A stretch of DNA of 46,664 bases from Gammaproteobacteria bacterium (GTDB taxonomy: Bacteria > Pseudomonadota > Gammaproteobacteria > Eutrophobiales > Eutrophobiaceae), in the NCBI GenBank assembly GCA_016193395.1, contig JACPSH010000024.1, forward strand, positions 1 to 46,664. Reading direction: 5' to 3'. Of this stretch, positions 18,098-31,426 are shown in pieces. The notes beneath the pieces are model-generated. The model worked only from the letters and a program-made list of their open reading frames with translations, was not told the DNA's origin and made no database searches. The translations under genes were made by a program, and so were the position numbers. Each line of letters opens with the position of its first letter. Within the stretch, counting starts at the first letter, position 1.

Positions 18098-19447
18098 ATG
18101 CCTGAAGGAAAATTTTGCGCGTCACCCTGGATTGAAGGTGTCCTGTTAATGAAGGGGAACATGAATCCTTGTTGCCGGAATCCTTTGCCCATGGGCGACT
18201 GGATTGCTGACGGCCTGGAGCAGAGTTGGAATTCGGACACCGCTATACAGTTCCGGAGAGATATTGTCGCCGGGCGATTCCCGGACAACTTTTGCAAGGC
18301 GTGCTACAACAACGGTACGCCAACCTCATTGCGCAAATTGATACTTAAACCGCTGGTTGCCAACTGGCAAATTGTTAAAAAGTACGATCTCAAGAATCTT
18401 CCGCCATTGTCGCGGATTCAGGATTTGTTCAATGAAAAGGAACTGACCGATGACGGCAGGAAGATCCTGGAATCCTACGGTAAGGCAATTGTCACCTTGC
18501 AGGGGCAGACCGGGGATCGCCCGGAAGAATTCCGACTCGCGGTGGAAAAGCTGCGTGTTATCGGCGAGATCGTTGAGGATTTCCTGGCCGGCGAGGTGCG
18601 GCCCCGTAATGTCGCGCCGCTGCGTGAGACGAACCTGATCGCGGTTTGCAATGCCCGATGTGTCCAATGTCCGGGCAAATACAACGGCGTTATCGAACAC
18701 GGTGTGGAAATGCCGGACGGGACTTTCCTTACCGAAATGGAAAGCGAGAACATAGACAAGAGTTTTGCACGAAGTGAAAGCATCATCGATTTTTTCACCA
18801 ACGGCAGTGAACTGTTGATGTTGAAGTCCTGGGAGCAAGTTGCCCGACGTCTGAAGGAGGTAGGGTCAAGTCTGAGGATGTCGACGAACGGGATGTTGTT
18901 GACCGAGCAGAATGTGAGAAAGCTAATCGACAACCAGTATATCGACAAGCTCAACATGAGCCTGGACGCGGCCACGCCTGAGCTCCTCGAAAGCATCCGG
19001 GTAAGGGTCAAATTCGACCGTATCGTGCGAAACATCAAGTTTCTTTACGAATATATTGAGCAAGAATCCTATCCTCTTTCGACGTCCTTCACGTTTTGTC
19101 TGATGAAACGGAATTATGCGGATCTCCCTCTGTTTGTAGGCTTGATCCAGGAACTTCTGGCGGGCAGAAACGTGCCGATGCCAAACATTATGGTTCAGCC
19201 GTTAGCTCTGAAAGGCCACCCTGACTATCGCGAGTTCGTGTCGAAAGAGCACCATACGTTGATTAATCGAGACGAGCTGGTGGAGAAATTTCACGCGTTG
19301 CAGCGAAAGTCGCGGGAGTCCCGGATACCGGTCTACGTCTTCTTCAAACATACGATTGACGAATTTATCGAGAAGGGTTGCCCTCTTCCGTCGTTCACAT
19401 TCGTGGAACGTCGCGAGGTGGAAGAGGAGCTCGACGGTATCGCCTGA
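18098..19447 (+). CDS. twitch/SPASM domain-containing radical SAM protein
   Basis: 449 aa from ATG 18098, with GAAGAGGGG about 10 bases upstream. The N-terminal ~75 residues look like a twitch/SPASM segment: FCASPWIEGVLLMKGNMNPCC, later MGDWIADGLEQSWNS, and FCKACYNNG, giving Cys residues suited to an auxiliary Fe-S cluster. The radical SAM cluster motif CxxxCxxC follows (CNARCVQC, near 183-190). IDFFTNGSELLML and STNGMLLT are typical of the barrel. SPASM before the radical SAM core matches the family annotated as twitch domain-containing radical SAM proteins; substrates are unknown. G+C is far below the neighbours: 25 of 60 at 18361-18420, against 42 of 60 at 20161-20220 in uvrB. Confidence 0.8.
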   Translation: MPEGKFCASPWIEGVLLMKGNMNPCCRNPLPMGDWIADGLEQSWNSDTAIQFRRDIVAGRFPDNFCKACYNNGTPTSLRKLILKPLVANWQIVKKYDLKNLPPLSRIQDLFNEKELTDDGRKILESYGKAIVTLQGQTGDRPEEFRLAVEKLRVIGEIVEDFLAGEVRPRNVAPLRETNLIAVCNARCVQCPGKYNGVIEHGVEMPDGTFLTEMESENIDKSFARSESIIDFFTNGSELLMLKSWEQVARRLKEVGSSLRMSTNGMLLTEQNVRKLIDNQYIDKLNMSLDAATPELLESIRVRVKFDRIVRNIKFLYEYIEQESYPLSTSFTFCLMKRNYADLPLFVGLIQELLAGRNVPMPNIMVQPLALKGHPDYREFVSKEHHTLINRDELVEKFHALQRKSRESRIPVYVFFKHTIDEFIEKGCPLPSFTFVERREVEEELDGIA

Positions 19448-19495
19448 AGAATTTCCTGGTTTCATACCGGATTCCGGAAGTCGGAGTACTATCCC

Positions 19496-21534
<2,039 letters not shown>

Positions 21535-21538
<4 letters not shown>

Positions 21539-23817
21539 AGGACGAACTGCGCAACGAGGCCCTGGACTACCACCGTGGCGACCCGCCGGGCAAACTCGCC
21601 ATCCACGCGACCAAGCCGCTTGCGAACCAGCACGATCTGGCGCTGGCCTATTCTCCCGGCGTCGCCGCGGCCTCTGAAGAGATCGAACGCGATCCGGCGC
21701 AGGCCCCGCTGCTCACGGCGCGCGGCAACCTGGTGGCCGTGATTTCCAACGGCACGGCCGTCCTCGGCCTCGGCCCCATCGGCGCGCTGGCCGCCAAGCC
21801 GGTCATGGAAGGCAAGGCGGTGCTGTTCAAGAAATTCGCCGGCATCGACGTCTTCGATCTGGAGATCGACGAACGCGATCCGGATCGGCTGGTCGAGATC
21901 ATCGCGAGCCTGGAGCCCACCTTCGGCGGCATCAACCTCGAAGACATCAAGGCGCCGGAGTGCTTCATCGTCGAGCGGAAGCTGCGCGAACGGCTGAAGA
22001 TCCCGGTCCTGCACGACGATCAGCATGGCACGGCGATCATCGTCTGCGCCGCGATACTGAACGGCCTGCGCATCGTGCAGAAGAAGATCGAGCAGGTCCG
22101 GCTCGTGACCTCGGGCGCCGGCGCGGCGGCACAGGCCTGCCTGAGACTGTTGCAGTTGATCGGCCTGCGGCGCGCGAACATCGTCGCGACCGACATGGCC
22201 GGCGTCATTTACCGGGGCCGCAGGGAGCATATGGATCCGTACAAGTCGGCCTACGCCGCCGACACGCCCGCGCGCACGCTGGCGCAAGCCGTCGAGGGCG
22301 CGGACATCTTCCTGGGGTTGTCGGCCGGCAATGTCCTGACGCCGGACATGGTGGCGCGGATGGCGCCGCGGCCGCTGCTGCTGGCGTTGGCCAACCCGGA
22401 CCCCGAGATCCTGCCGGAACAGGTCAAGCTCGTGCGCCCCGATGCGCTGATCTGCACGGGCCGTTCCGATTATCCGAACCAGGTGAACAACGTGCTGTGC
22501 TTCCCGTACCTGTTCCGCGGCGCGCTGGACGTGGGCGCCACGACGATCAACGATGCGATGATGCTCGCCTGCGTGCAAGCAATCGCCGATCTGGCGCTCG
22601 CGGAGCCATCCGAGATCGTGGCGAAAGCATATGGCGCGGGCAACTGGAAGTTCGGGCCGGAGTACCTGATCCCCAAGCCGTTCGACCCGCGGCTCATCGT
22701 GCGTCTGGCGCCCGCGGTCGCGAAGGCAGCCATGGACAGTGGCGTCGCGACGCGTCCGATCGCCGATTTCAGGGCCTACCGACAGCGCCTGACGCAGTTC
22801 GTTTTCCGTACCGGTTTCCTGATGAAGCCCGTGTACGACCAGGCCAGGCAGGTGGCGCGACGCGTGGTCTATGCCGAAGGGGAGAACCCCAGGGTACTGC
22901 AGGCGGTGCAGCAGGTCCTGGACGAAGGCCTCGCCGTGCCGATCCTGATTGGCCGGCGCGAAGTCATCCGCGAGCGCATCGCCGAGCTGGTTCTGCGCAT
23001 CGATCCGGAAAAGGGAGTGACGGTCATCGACCCGCTGCATGACGAGTGTATCGACCGCTACGGGCAGCGCTACCACGAACAGATGGGGCCCAAGGGCGTC
23101 TCGACGGAACAGGCCCGGCATGCCGTGCGCACGCAGAACACCGTGCTCGCCGCACTGTTGTTGCAGGCCGGCCAGGCGGATGCACTGCTGTGCGGGACCA
23201 CCGGGGAGTTCAACACGCACCTTCGCCACATCGGTGATGTCATCGGCAGGGGCGCCGGCGTGCACGACTTCTCGACCGTCACGGCCCTGGTGCTTCCGAG
23301 CGGCACGTTCTTCGTCTGCGATACGCACGTCACGCCCGATCCGGACGCCGAGGAGATCGCGGCAATGACCGTGCTCGCCGCCGGTCTCGTGCAGCACTTC
23401 GGGATCCGCCCGCGCATCGCGCTGTTGTCGCACTCCAGCTTTGGCTCGCACGATGATCCTTCCGCCCGGAAAATGCGCGAGGCGCTCAGGCTGCTGCGCG
23501 AGCGCCATCCGGAGTTGAACGTCGAAGGGGAAATGCGCGCGGATGCGGCCGTGTCGCAGGAGATCCGGAACCAGGTCTTGCCCGTTGCGCGTTTCAAGGG
23601 GCCCGCGAACCTGTTCATCATGCCGAACGGGGATGCGGCCGATATCTCCTGCAACCTGCTGAAGATGCTGGGCGGAGGCGTCACCGTCGGCCCCATGCTG
23701 GTCGGAGCGGCACGACCGGCCCACGTGGTGACGACATCCATCACCGTGCGCGGCCTGGTGAACATGACCGCCCTGGCGGTCGTCGAGGCGCAGTCGATGC
23801 AGAGTGTCGCGGCCTAG
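21535..23817 (+). CDS. maeB: NADP-dependent malic enzyme with phosphotransacetylase-like domain
   Basis: 760 aa from GTG 21535, preceded by the strong site GGAGGAGGG; the frame is open further upstream only as an overlap with uvrB. The first ~420 residues are malic enzyme: [42 protein letters not shown], and [15 protein letters not shown]. The C-terminal ~320 residues resemble phosphate acetyltransferase ([21 protein letters not shown]-like [26 protein letters not shown]). In MaeB this domain is regulatory. The enzyme decarboxylates malate to pyruvate and yields NADPH. A terminator follows immediately. Confidence 0.95.
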
Positions 23818-23819
23818 TC

Positions 23820-23845
23820 TGCCGCGGGGGTGAGCGGCATTTTTT
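23820..23845 (+). terminator. rho-independent terminator after maeB
   Basis: A 6-bp stem TGCCGC (23820-23825) with GCGGCA (23834-23839) and an 8-nt loop is followed directly by six T. It ends the uvrB-maeB unit before tRNA-Val. Confidence 0.8.
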
Positions 23846-23895
23846 GTTCTTGAGGCGTGCTGTCGCGGCGGCTATCCTATGACCCGGTTTTCCAC

Positions 23896-23972
23896 AGGCG
23901 CGTAGCTCAGCTGGTTAGAGCACCACCTTGACATGGTGGGGGTCGTTGGTTCGAGTCCAATCGCGCCTACCA
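23896..23972 (+). tRNA. tRNA-Val (GAC)
   Basis: 77-nt cloverleaf. Acceptor arms AGGCGCG and CGCGCCT pair, anticodon stem CCACC/GGTGG encloses loop TTGACAT with anticodon GAC, the T-loop is TTCGAGT, and CCA is encoded. The body is nearly that of E. coli tRNA-Val(GAC). A hairpin-array repeat begins 9 bp downstream. Confidence 0.96.
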
Positions 23973-23980
23973 TTGTTCTC

Positions 23981-24094
23981 CCCGGAAAAGGCCGTCCATG
24001 GCCTTTTCCGGGACGGAACGCGAAAAGTGTGATTTTCGCGTTCCTTCGTTCCGCAATCGCAGGGCGATTGCAGAACGCCGTACCTCCTGTACGG
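23981..24094. repeat. hairpin-array repeat, copy 1
   Basis: Four hairpins run head to tail. CCCGGAAAAGGCC (23981-23993) pairs with 24000-24012 around GTCCAT. GGAACGCGAAAA (24015-24026) pairs with 24033-24044 around GTGTGA. GCAATCGC (24053-24060) pairs with 24064-24071 around AGG. CCGTAC (24078-24083) pairs with 24089-24094 around CTCCT. The second, third and fourth modules recur in the same order in the array at 45394-45639. The array separates tRNA-Val from the thrS leader; the first hairpin could also act as a processing or termination structure, although no T-run follows. Confidence 0.75.
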
Positions 24095-24116
24095 AGTAGC
24101 ACCGTTTGAACTCTGC

Positions 24117-24168
24117 GCGGCCTATTGTAGGGGCCGCTGGAACGCAAGTGACCTCTTGTGCGGGTCAC
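24117..24168 (+). promoter_or_regulatory. thrS translational operator with two tRNA-Thr anticodon-arm mimics
   Basis: Two hairpins of the same design precede the thrS ribosome binding site. The first has GCGGCC (24117-24122) pairing with GGCCGC (24132-24137), closed by a U-G pair around the 7-nt loop ATTGTAG. The second has GTGACC (24148-24153) pairing with GGTCAC (24163-24168), again closed by U-G around CTTGTGC. In both 7-nt loops position 33 is U and positions 34-36 read UGU, a threonine anticodon. The AAGGAG site is at 24180-24185. This matches the E. coli principle in which ThrRS binds anticodon-like operator domains and blocks ribosome binding. The structures are seen; repression is inferred. 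Confidence 0.68.
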
Positions 24169-24191
24169 CTCTGTATTTTAAGGAGCGAAAC

Positions 24192-26117
24192 ATGCCGAGA
24201 ATCACGCTGCCCGATGGCTTGCAGCGCACTTACCCGGAACCCGTCACGGCCGTCGAGGTTGCGGCCGACATCGGCCCTGGCCTGGCGAAAGCCACGCTCG
24301 CCGTCGAAGTGGATGGCAAGCTTCGCGACGCGGACTTCCTCATTCGGGATGACGCAAAGCTGCGTGTCATCACGGAGCGCGATCCGGAAGGGCTGCAGAT
24401 CATCCGGCATTCCTGCGCACACCTGCTTGCGCAGGCGGTCAAACAGCTGTTCCCGGAAGCCCAGGTCACCATCGGGCCGGTGGTGGAAGACGGCTTCTAC
24501 TACGATTTCGCGTTTCCGCGCCCGTTCACTCCGGAGGACCTCGAGGCCATCGAGGCGCGGATGAAGGAACTGGCGCGCCAGGACCTGGTGGTGTCCCACC
24601 AGGTCATCGACCGTTCCCGGGCGATCGCTTTTTTCCGTTCGGCGGGGGAGGAATACAAGGCGCGGATCATCGAGTCCATCCCGGAGGCCGAACCGCTCAC
24701 CCTGTATTCGCAGGGGGACTTCACCGATCTGTGCCGCGGGCCGCACGTGCCGAGCACGGGCCGGTTGAAGGCCTTCAAGCTCACCAAGCTCGCCGGGGCC
24801 TACTGGCGCGGCGATTCGCGCAACGAGATGCTGCAGCGGATCTACGGTACTGCCTGGCCGGACAAGAAGGCGCTGAAAGAATACCTGCAGCGTCTGGCCG
24901 AGGCCGAGAAGCGCGATCACCGCAAGATCGGACGCCGGCTCGGGCTGTTCCATTTCCAGCCCGAGGCGCCTGGCATGGTGTTCTGGCACGACCACGGCTG
25001 GCGCGTTTACCAGGAAATCGAGAACTACATCCGGGCCCAATTGCAGAGCCGCGGCTACCAGGAAGTCCGCACGCCGCAGATCATCGACCGCTCGCTGTGG
25101 GAGAAGTCCGGTCACATCTCCAAGTTCGGCGAGGTGATGTTCATGACTCAATCCGAGGAGCGGGAGTTCGCCATCAAGCCGATGAATTGTCCGGCGCACA
25201 TCCAGATTTTCAATCAGGGTCTGAAAAGCTACCGCGATCTGCCGCTGCGCATGTCCGAATTCGGCTCCTGCCACCGCAATGAGCCCTCCGGCGCGCTCCA
25301 TGGCCTGCTCCGCGTGCGCGGCTTCACCCAGGACGATGCCCATATCTTCTGCACCGAGGGTCAGATTCAGGACGAAGTCAGCGGGCTGATAGACCTGGTC
25401 TTCGCGGTCTACCGCGACTTCGGTTTCAGCGACGTGCAGATCCGCCTGGCCACGCGGCCGGAAAATCGGGTCGGGTCGGACGAGCTCTGGGACCAGGCGG
25501 AAAACGCCCTGCGCGCCACACTGGAGGCGACCAAACTGGAGTGGAGCCTGAACCCCGGGGATGGGGCGTTCTACGGGCCGAAGATCGATTTTTCCCTGCG
25601 CGATTCGATCGGCCGTGTCTGGCAGCTCGGCACGATCCAGCTCGACTTTTCGATGCCCGCGCGCCTGGATGCCAGTTACGTGGCGCCGGACGGCAGCCGC
25701 AAAGTCCCGGTGATGATCCACCGCGCGGTCCTGGGCTCTCTGGAGCGCTTCATCGGCGTCCTGATCGAGCACCATGCCGGGGCGCTCCCGCTCTGGCTTG
25801 CGCCGTTGCAGGCCGTGGTCCTGAGCCTGACGGAAAGGCAGGCGGAGGCGGCTTCCACCGTTGCAGAAATCCTGAAAAATCAAGGCTTCAGGGTTGAGTC
25901 CGACTTGAGAAATGAAACCATCAGCCTTAAAATCCGCGAACACGCAATGCAGCGCGTTCCCTACCTGCTGATCGTCGGGGCGCGCGAAGCGGAAAACCGG
26001 ACCGTGGCCGTGCGTACGCGCAGCGGCGAGGACCTGGGGGCGATGCCGTTGGAGCAATTCCTCAGTCGTCTTCGCAACGAGATCGCGTGCCGCGGCCGAA
26101 ATGTTTTGGAGGGATAG
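24192..26117 (+). CDS. thrS: threonyl-tRNA synthetase
   Basis: 641 aa from ATG 24192, with AAGGAG six bases upstream; the open frame extends to 24156 without support. Domain order is TGS (1-60), the editing domain with [24 protein letters not shown], the class II catalytic core and the anticodon-binding domain. The core has [56 protein letters not shown], including the zinc-site Cys. The last ~100 residues bind the anticodon. It charges tRNA-Thr and probably represses its own translation through the leader hairpins. First gene of thrS-infC-rpmI-rplT-pheST-ihfA. Confidence 0.98.
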   Translation: MPRITLPDGLQRTYPEPVTAVEVAADIGPGLAKATLAVEVDGKLRDADFLIRDDAKLRVITERDPEGLQIIRHSCAHLLAQAVKQLFPEAQVTIGPVVEDGFYYDFAFPRPFTPEDLEAIEARMKELARQDLVVSHQVIDRSRAIAFFRSAGEEYKARIIESIPEAEPLTLYSQGDFTDLCRGPHVPSTGRLKAFKLTKLAGAYWRGDSRNEMLQRIYGTAWPDKKALKEYLQRLAEAEKRDHRKIGRRLGLFHFQPEAPGMVFWHDHGWRVYQEIENYIRAQLQSRGYQEVRTPQIIDRSLWEKSGHISKFGEVMFMTQSEEREFAIKPMNCPAHIQIFNQGLKSYRDLPLRMSEFGSCHRNEPSGALHGLLRVRGFTQDDAHIFCTEGQIQDEVSGLIDLVFAVYRDFGFSDVQIRLATRPENRVGSDELWDQAENALRATLEATKLEWSLNPGDGAFYGPKIDFSLRDSIGRVWQLGTIQLDFSMPARLDASYVAPDGSRKVPVMIHRAVLGSLERFIGVLIEHHAGALPLWLAPLQAVVLSLTERQAEAASTVAEILKNQGFRVESDLRNETISLKIREHAMQRVPYLLIVGAREAENRTVAVRTRSGEDLGAMPLEQFLSRLRNEIACRGRNVLEG

Positions 26118-26120
26118 AAG

Positions 26121-26636
26121 ATCGCACTGGAAAAACAGAACCGTCTGAACGAGGAAATCAACGCACGGGAAGTGCGATTGATTGGCACAACAGGGGAACA
26201 GATCGGGATCGTGTCCCTGAACCAGGCCCAGACGATGGCGCAGGAAGCGGAACTGGACCTCGTGGAGCTGGTGCCGAACGCGAGCCCGCCTGTCTGCCGC
26301 ATCATGGACTACGGTAAATTCCTGTTCGATCAGAGCAAAAAGAAACAGGCGGCGAAGCGGAAACAGAAACAGATCCAGGTCAAGGAAATCAAGTTTCGCC
26401 CCGGCACGGAGGAAGGGGACTACCAGATCAAGCTGCGCAACATCATTCGTTTCCTGACAAACGGGGACAAGGTCAAGGTGACGCTGCGCTTTCGCGGGCG
26501 CGAGATGGTGCATAAAGAGCTGGGCAGCAAGATGCTCGACAGGATCGAGTTGGACCTGGGCCCGTACGGGATCATCGAGCAGCATCCCAAGCTGGAGGGC
26601 CGGCAGATGATCATGGTCATGGCGCCTAAGCGTTGA
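26121..26636 (+). CDS. infC: translation initiation factor IF-3, ATC start
   Basis: 171 aa starting at ATC 26121. GGAGGG (26108-26113) is seven bases upstream, and the predicted start [22 protein letters not shown] fits the IF-3 N-terminus. The first standard start in frame is GTG 26172, which would cut off the conserved INxEI segment. [25 protein letters not shown] marks the N-domain end and linker, and [19 protein letters not shown] the C-domain. Rare AUU or AUC starts on infC are well known and let IF-3 repress its own mRNA. The start is three bases after the thrS stop. Confidence 0.95.
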   Translation: MALEKQNRLNEEINAREVRLIGTTGEQIGIVSLNQAQTMAQEAELDLVELVPNASPPVCRIMDYGKFLFDQSKKKQAAKRKQKQIQVKEIKFRPGTEEGDYQIKLRNIIRFLTNGDKVKVTLRFRGREMVHKELGSKMLDRIELDLGPYGIIEQHPKLEGRQMIMVMAPKR

Positions 26637-26690
26637 CGTTTGGATCTGATGAATTGTGACTTTGTGAATTGATGCCAGATGGAGTGAGGT

Positions 26691-26888
26691 ATGCCGAAGT
26701 TGAAAACCAATCGTGGGGCGGCCAAGCGTTTCAAGAAGAACGCCGCGGGCAGACTCAGCCACCGCCAGTCGCACCGCAACCACATTCTGACCAAGAAGAG
26801 CACGAAGCGTAAACGCCATCTCCGTTCGATGGCCGAAGTACACGGCAGCGATCACAAGGCCGTGAAGCGCATGTTGCCGTCCATTTGA
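26691..26888 (+). CDS. rpmI: 50S ribosomal protein L35
   Basis: 65 aa, the full length of L35. It is highly basic, [21 protein letters not shown] at the N-terminus and [25 protein letters not shown] at the C-terminus. It lies between infC and rplT as in most bacteria. In E. coli this pair is autoregulated by L20 binding upstream of rpmI. The 54-bp gap before it contains ATCTG (26645-26649) and CAGAT (26675-26679), which could close a hairpin, but I cannot confirm an L20 site. Confidence 0.98.
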   Translation: MPKLKTNRGAAKRFKKNAAGRLSHRQSHRNHILTKKSTKRKRHLRSMAEVHGSDHKAVKRMLPSI

Positions 26889-26903
26889 CCGGAGTTTCTT
26901 CCC

Positions 26904-27263
26904 ATGCCCAGAGTTAAACGCGGAGTGACCGCGCGCGCCAGACACAAAAAGGTCCTCAGCAAGGCCAAGGGATATCGCGGGCGTACCAAGAACGTCTTCC
27001 GGATCGCCACTCAGGCGGTCACGCGCGCCGGCCAGTATGCGTATCGCGACCGTCGCCGTCGCAAGCGCGAGTTTCGTTCGCTCTGGATCATCCGGATTAA
27101 CGCCGCCGCGCGGCTGCACGGCCTGTCATTCAGCCGTTTCATCAGCGGGTTGCGCAAGGGCGGCGTGGACATCGACCGCAAGGTACTTGCGGACCTGGCG
27201 GTGTCGGACGCGAACGCGTTCGCGCGGTTGGTGCAACAGGCGAAGGCCAGTCTTGCACGCTGA
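26904..27263 (+). CDS. rplT: 50S ribosomal protein L20
   Basis: 119 aa, the usual L20 size. It starts [27 protein letters not shown], the long basic N-terminal extension that enters 23S rRNA, and continues with [22 protein letters not shown]-like text (here [22 protein letters not shown]). It begins 15 bp after rpmI. L20 is needed early in 50S assembly and is the usual autorepressor of this cluster. Confidence 0.98.
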   Translation: MPRVKRGVTARARHKKVLSKAKGYRGRTKNVFRIATQAVTRAGQYAYRDRRRRKREFRSLWIIRINAAARLHGLSFSRFISGLRKGGVDIDRKVLADLAVSDANAFARLVQQAKASLAR

Positions 27264-27284
27264 GCCGCGCCGCTGACACGCTAG

Positions 27285-28411
<1,127 letters not shown>

Positions 28412-28412
<1 letters not shown>

Positions 28413-30784
28413 TGAAATTCAGCGAACGCTGGTTGCGCGAATGGGTGGATCCGCCGCTCTCCACGGCGGAGCTGGCCGAACAGCTGACCATGGCCGGACT
28501 GGAAGTGGAAGCCACGCTGTCGCTGCGGCCGGAATGGGGACCGGTGGTGGTAGGCCTGGTCGAGACCGTCGCGAAGCACCCGTCGTCAGGCGATCTGAAG
28601 ATCTGCACGGTGAGCACAGGCTCGGGTGCGTCGATGCAGGTGGTTTGCGGCGCGCCGGGTGTCGCCGCGGGCGGACTTTATGCGCTGGCCTTGCCGGGCG
28701 CGCGCGTCGGTGACAGCCGGGCCCTGGACGCCGTCACCATCCGTGGTGTTCGATCCGAAGCCATGTTGTGCTCGCGGGCGGAGCTCGGCCTGGGTGAGGA
28801 GTCCGGGAGTCTGCTGGAATTGAAGCCCCCCGCGATGGCCGGAATGCCCCTGGATCGTGCGCTGGAGCTTGACGATCACATTTTTGATCTGGCCGTGACT
28901 CCGAACCGGGGCGATTGCCTGAGCATCAGCGGCATTGCGCGCGAAGTCGCGGTACTGAACTCGAGCAAGGTCCGCCATCCGCAAACACCGGCGGTGGCCG
29001 CGACCTCAACGCGGCGCCGGGAAATCAGCCTTCCCGTTCCGGATGCCTGTCCTCGCTACCTTGGCCGAGTCATTGAAGACATCGATGTCCGCCGTCCCAC
29101 GCCCCTGTGGATCGCCGAGCGCCTGCGGCGCGCCGATGTGCGTGGAATCAACATCGTGGTCGATATCACGAACTACGTGATGCTCGAACTGGGCCAACCC
29201 ATGCATGCTTTCGACGATGATCGGCTCCAAGGTGGGATCAACGTGCGCCGGGGCCGCAGTGCTGAAGCGTTGAAGTGCCTGGATGGTTTGACGCGGACCC
29301 TGGCGGACGACGTGCTCGTGATTGCCGATGCTTCCGGGGCCGTAGCGCTCGCCGGGATTATGGGCGGAGAGTACACCGCCATCGACTCCCACAGCCGCAA
29401 TGTATTTCTCGAGAGTGCCTTCTTCATGCCCGAGTACGTACGCGGACGGGCCAGGCGCTTCGGCTTGCAGACGGATGCCTCGCAGCGATTCGAGCGCGGC
29501 GTCGACCCGGCTCTGCCGGCGCCGGCACTGGAAAGGGCGTCCGCGCTGATCCTGGAGTCCTGCGGCGGACGCGCCGGACCGGTCATCGAGGCGGTCAGCC
29601 CGGGGCACCTCCCGGCGGCACCGGAACTGACACTCCGGCGCAAGCGGCTGGAAACGCTGCTGGGATTGGCCGTGCCCCCGGAGCGAGTTTCGGGGATCCT
29701 CGAACACCTGGGGTTCAGGGCGCGGGAGACGGATGGCGGCTGGCGTGTGGTTTCCCCCTCCCACCGCTTTGATGTGACGCTGGAGGCGGATCTGGTCGAG
29801 GAGGTCGCGCGCATTCATGGGTACGATCGCATCCCCAGCCGCAGGCCGGACGGCCGGCCCGCCATGCATCTCCAGGGACCGGATCCGCGCTTTTCAGCCT
29901 GGCGCCGGATCCTGGTCGACCGTGGCTATTTCGAGGCGATCACCTACAGTTTTGTGGATGAAACCGTTCAGGCGGGCCTCTTCGAGTCACCGGCCCCCAT
30001 TCGCCTGCAAAACCCCATTGCCGAGGACATGGGCGCCATGCGGGTCAGCCTCCTGCCGGGCCTGCTCCAGGCTCTCAATTACAACCTGAATCGGCAGCAG
30101 GGGCGGGTCCGGTTATTCGAGATCGGGCGGGTTTTCCTTGCCGAGCCCGGATTGACGCAGGACTTTCGGGTTGCCGCGGTTACATTTGGAAATATATATT
30201 CAGAACAATGGGATAGAAGTAATAGGTTAGCTGAGTTCTTCGATTTGAAGGCGGATGTCGAGGCGCTTCTGACGGAGCTGCGCCTCAACGCTGAAAGCAC
30301 CTACCAGCCCACCGACCGCGCTCCCTTCCAGCCGGGCCAGGCTGCTAATATATTGCTTGATAAACAATTGGTTGGCGTGGTTGGGGCACTCCATCCCAAG
30401 AGATTGTCCAAGGCCGGAATCGAGGTTCCTGTTTATGCATTCGAGCTGGATGCGGAACGCCTGGCTGTCGGGCCGGAGCGCCCGTTTGCCGAGTTTTCAC
30501 GGTTTCCCTCGATGCGGCGTGATCTGGCCCTGGTCGTGGACCGGGATCTCCCAGTCGGAGACCTGCTGATAGTGGTGCGCGCCAGCGGGGGGGAATTACT
30601 GACTAACCTAGAGTTGTTTGACGTATATGAGGGCGAAGGTGTTGATCTAGGGAAAAAAAGTCTCGCTTTGGGCTTGACCTTTCAGAAATCTTCCAGCACT
30701 CTTATAGAGCTTGAAGTCGAGGCTGCGCTGGATGGGATACTGGGGGCTGTCCAGGGAAAATTCGGAGCCAAATTGAGAAATTAA
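28412..30784 (+). CDS. pheT: phenylalanyl-tRNA synthetase beta subunit
   Basis: 790 aa from ATG 28412; an open frame back to 28241 overlaps pheS and is not used. The order is the usual one: an OB-fold tRNA-binding domain in the first ~150 residues ([33 protein letters not shown]), B3/B4, B5 with an [13 protein letters not shown] start, the catalytic-like core, and a C-terminal FDX-ACB anticodon domain ([27 protein letters not shown]). Base composition changes abruptly inside the 3' third: 30181-30240 has 18 G+C in 60, 30241-30300 has 36 in 60, and 30601-30660 has 25 in 60. The frame stays intact. Confidence 0.98.
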
Positions 30785-30786
30785 TC

Positions 30787-31089
30787 ATGGCGGCACTTAC
30801 CAAAGCCGATATGGCCGAACGGCTTTACGAAGAACTCGGCCTCAACAAGCGCGAAGCCAAGGAAATTGTGGAAATGTTTTTCGAAGAGGTGCGGGCGGCG
30901 TTGGAGTCCGGTTACCAGGTGAAACTTTCTGGTTTCGGCAACTTCGATCTTCGCGACAAGAACCAGCGCCCGGGACGGAATCCGAAAACAGGCGAAGAAA
31001 TCCCCATAAGTGCCCGCCGGGTAGTGACTTTCCGACCCGGACAAAAGTTAAAGGCGCGCGTAGAGGCCTATGCTGGAAGCGTCCAGTAG
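30787..31089 (+). CDS. ihfA: integration host factor alpha subunit
   Basis: 100 aa, the size of Ihf[43 protein letters not shown] is the dimerisation part. [40 protein letters not shown] holds the DNA-minor-groove arm with its intercalating Pro. It bends DNA as a heterodimer with IhfB and is a classic co-activator at sigma-54 promoters, which is of interest beside the sigma-54 regulator at 33590. It begins two bases after pheT. Confidence 0.97.
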   Translation: MAALTKADMAERLYEELGLNKREAKEIVEMFFEEVRAALESGYQVKLSGFGNFDLRDKNQRPGRNPKTGEEIPISARRVVTFRPGQKLKARVEAYAGSVQ

Positions 31090-31426
31090 CGCTGAACTCC
31101 CGGCGATCCCGGGCAAGCGCTACTTCACTATCGGCGAAGTCAGCGACCTGTGCGCCGTCAAGCCGCACGTGCTGCGCTACTGGGAGCAGGAATTTCCGCA
31201 GCTCAAACCTCTGAAGCGCCGCGGCAACCGGCGTTACTACCAGCGCCATGACGTCATCCTCATCCGCCAGATCCGCAGCCTGCTTTACGAACAGGGGTTC
31301 ACCATTGGCGGTGCGCGGCAGCGCCTTTCCGGCGAGGAAGCCCGCGAGGATTCCAATCAGAGCCAGCAGATTATTCGCCAGTTGCGCAACGAGCTGGAGG
31401 AAGTGCTGGATATTCTGAGGCGGTAA
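31070..31426 (+). CDS. MerR-family transcriptional regulator
   Basis: 118 aa. The winged-helix motif is [62 protein letters not shown] (residues ~18-79). A C-terminal helix of about 25 residues ([22 protein letters not shown]) serves for dimerisation. There is no metal or ligand Cys motif. It overlaps ihfA by 20 bp, and the pair ihfA plus this MerR gene is widely conserved in Gammaproteobacteria. Its regulon is unknown. Confidence 0.92.
   Translation: MLEASSSAELPAIPGKRYFTIGEVSDLCAVKPHVLRYWEQEFPQLKPLKRRGNRRYYQRHDVILIRQIRSLLYEQGFTIGGARQRLSGEEAREDSNQSQQIIRQLRNELEEVLDILRR

Noticed and set aside
14251-19495. tRNA-Asn as the attachment site of a genomic island ending at uvrB
   Set aside because: No copy of the tRNA 3' end is present near 19448-19495 and no integrase gene is in the window.
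24027-24032. CRP-type half site TGTGA in the repeat hairpin
   Set aside because: No matching TCACA half site at the required distance; the word is the loop of a 12-bp hairpin.
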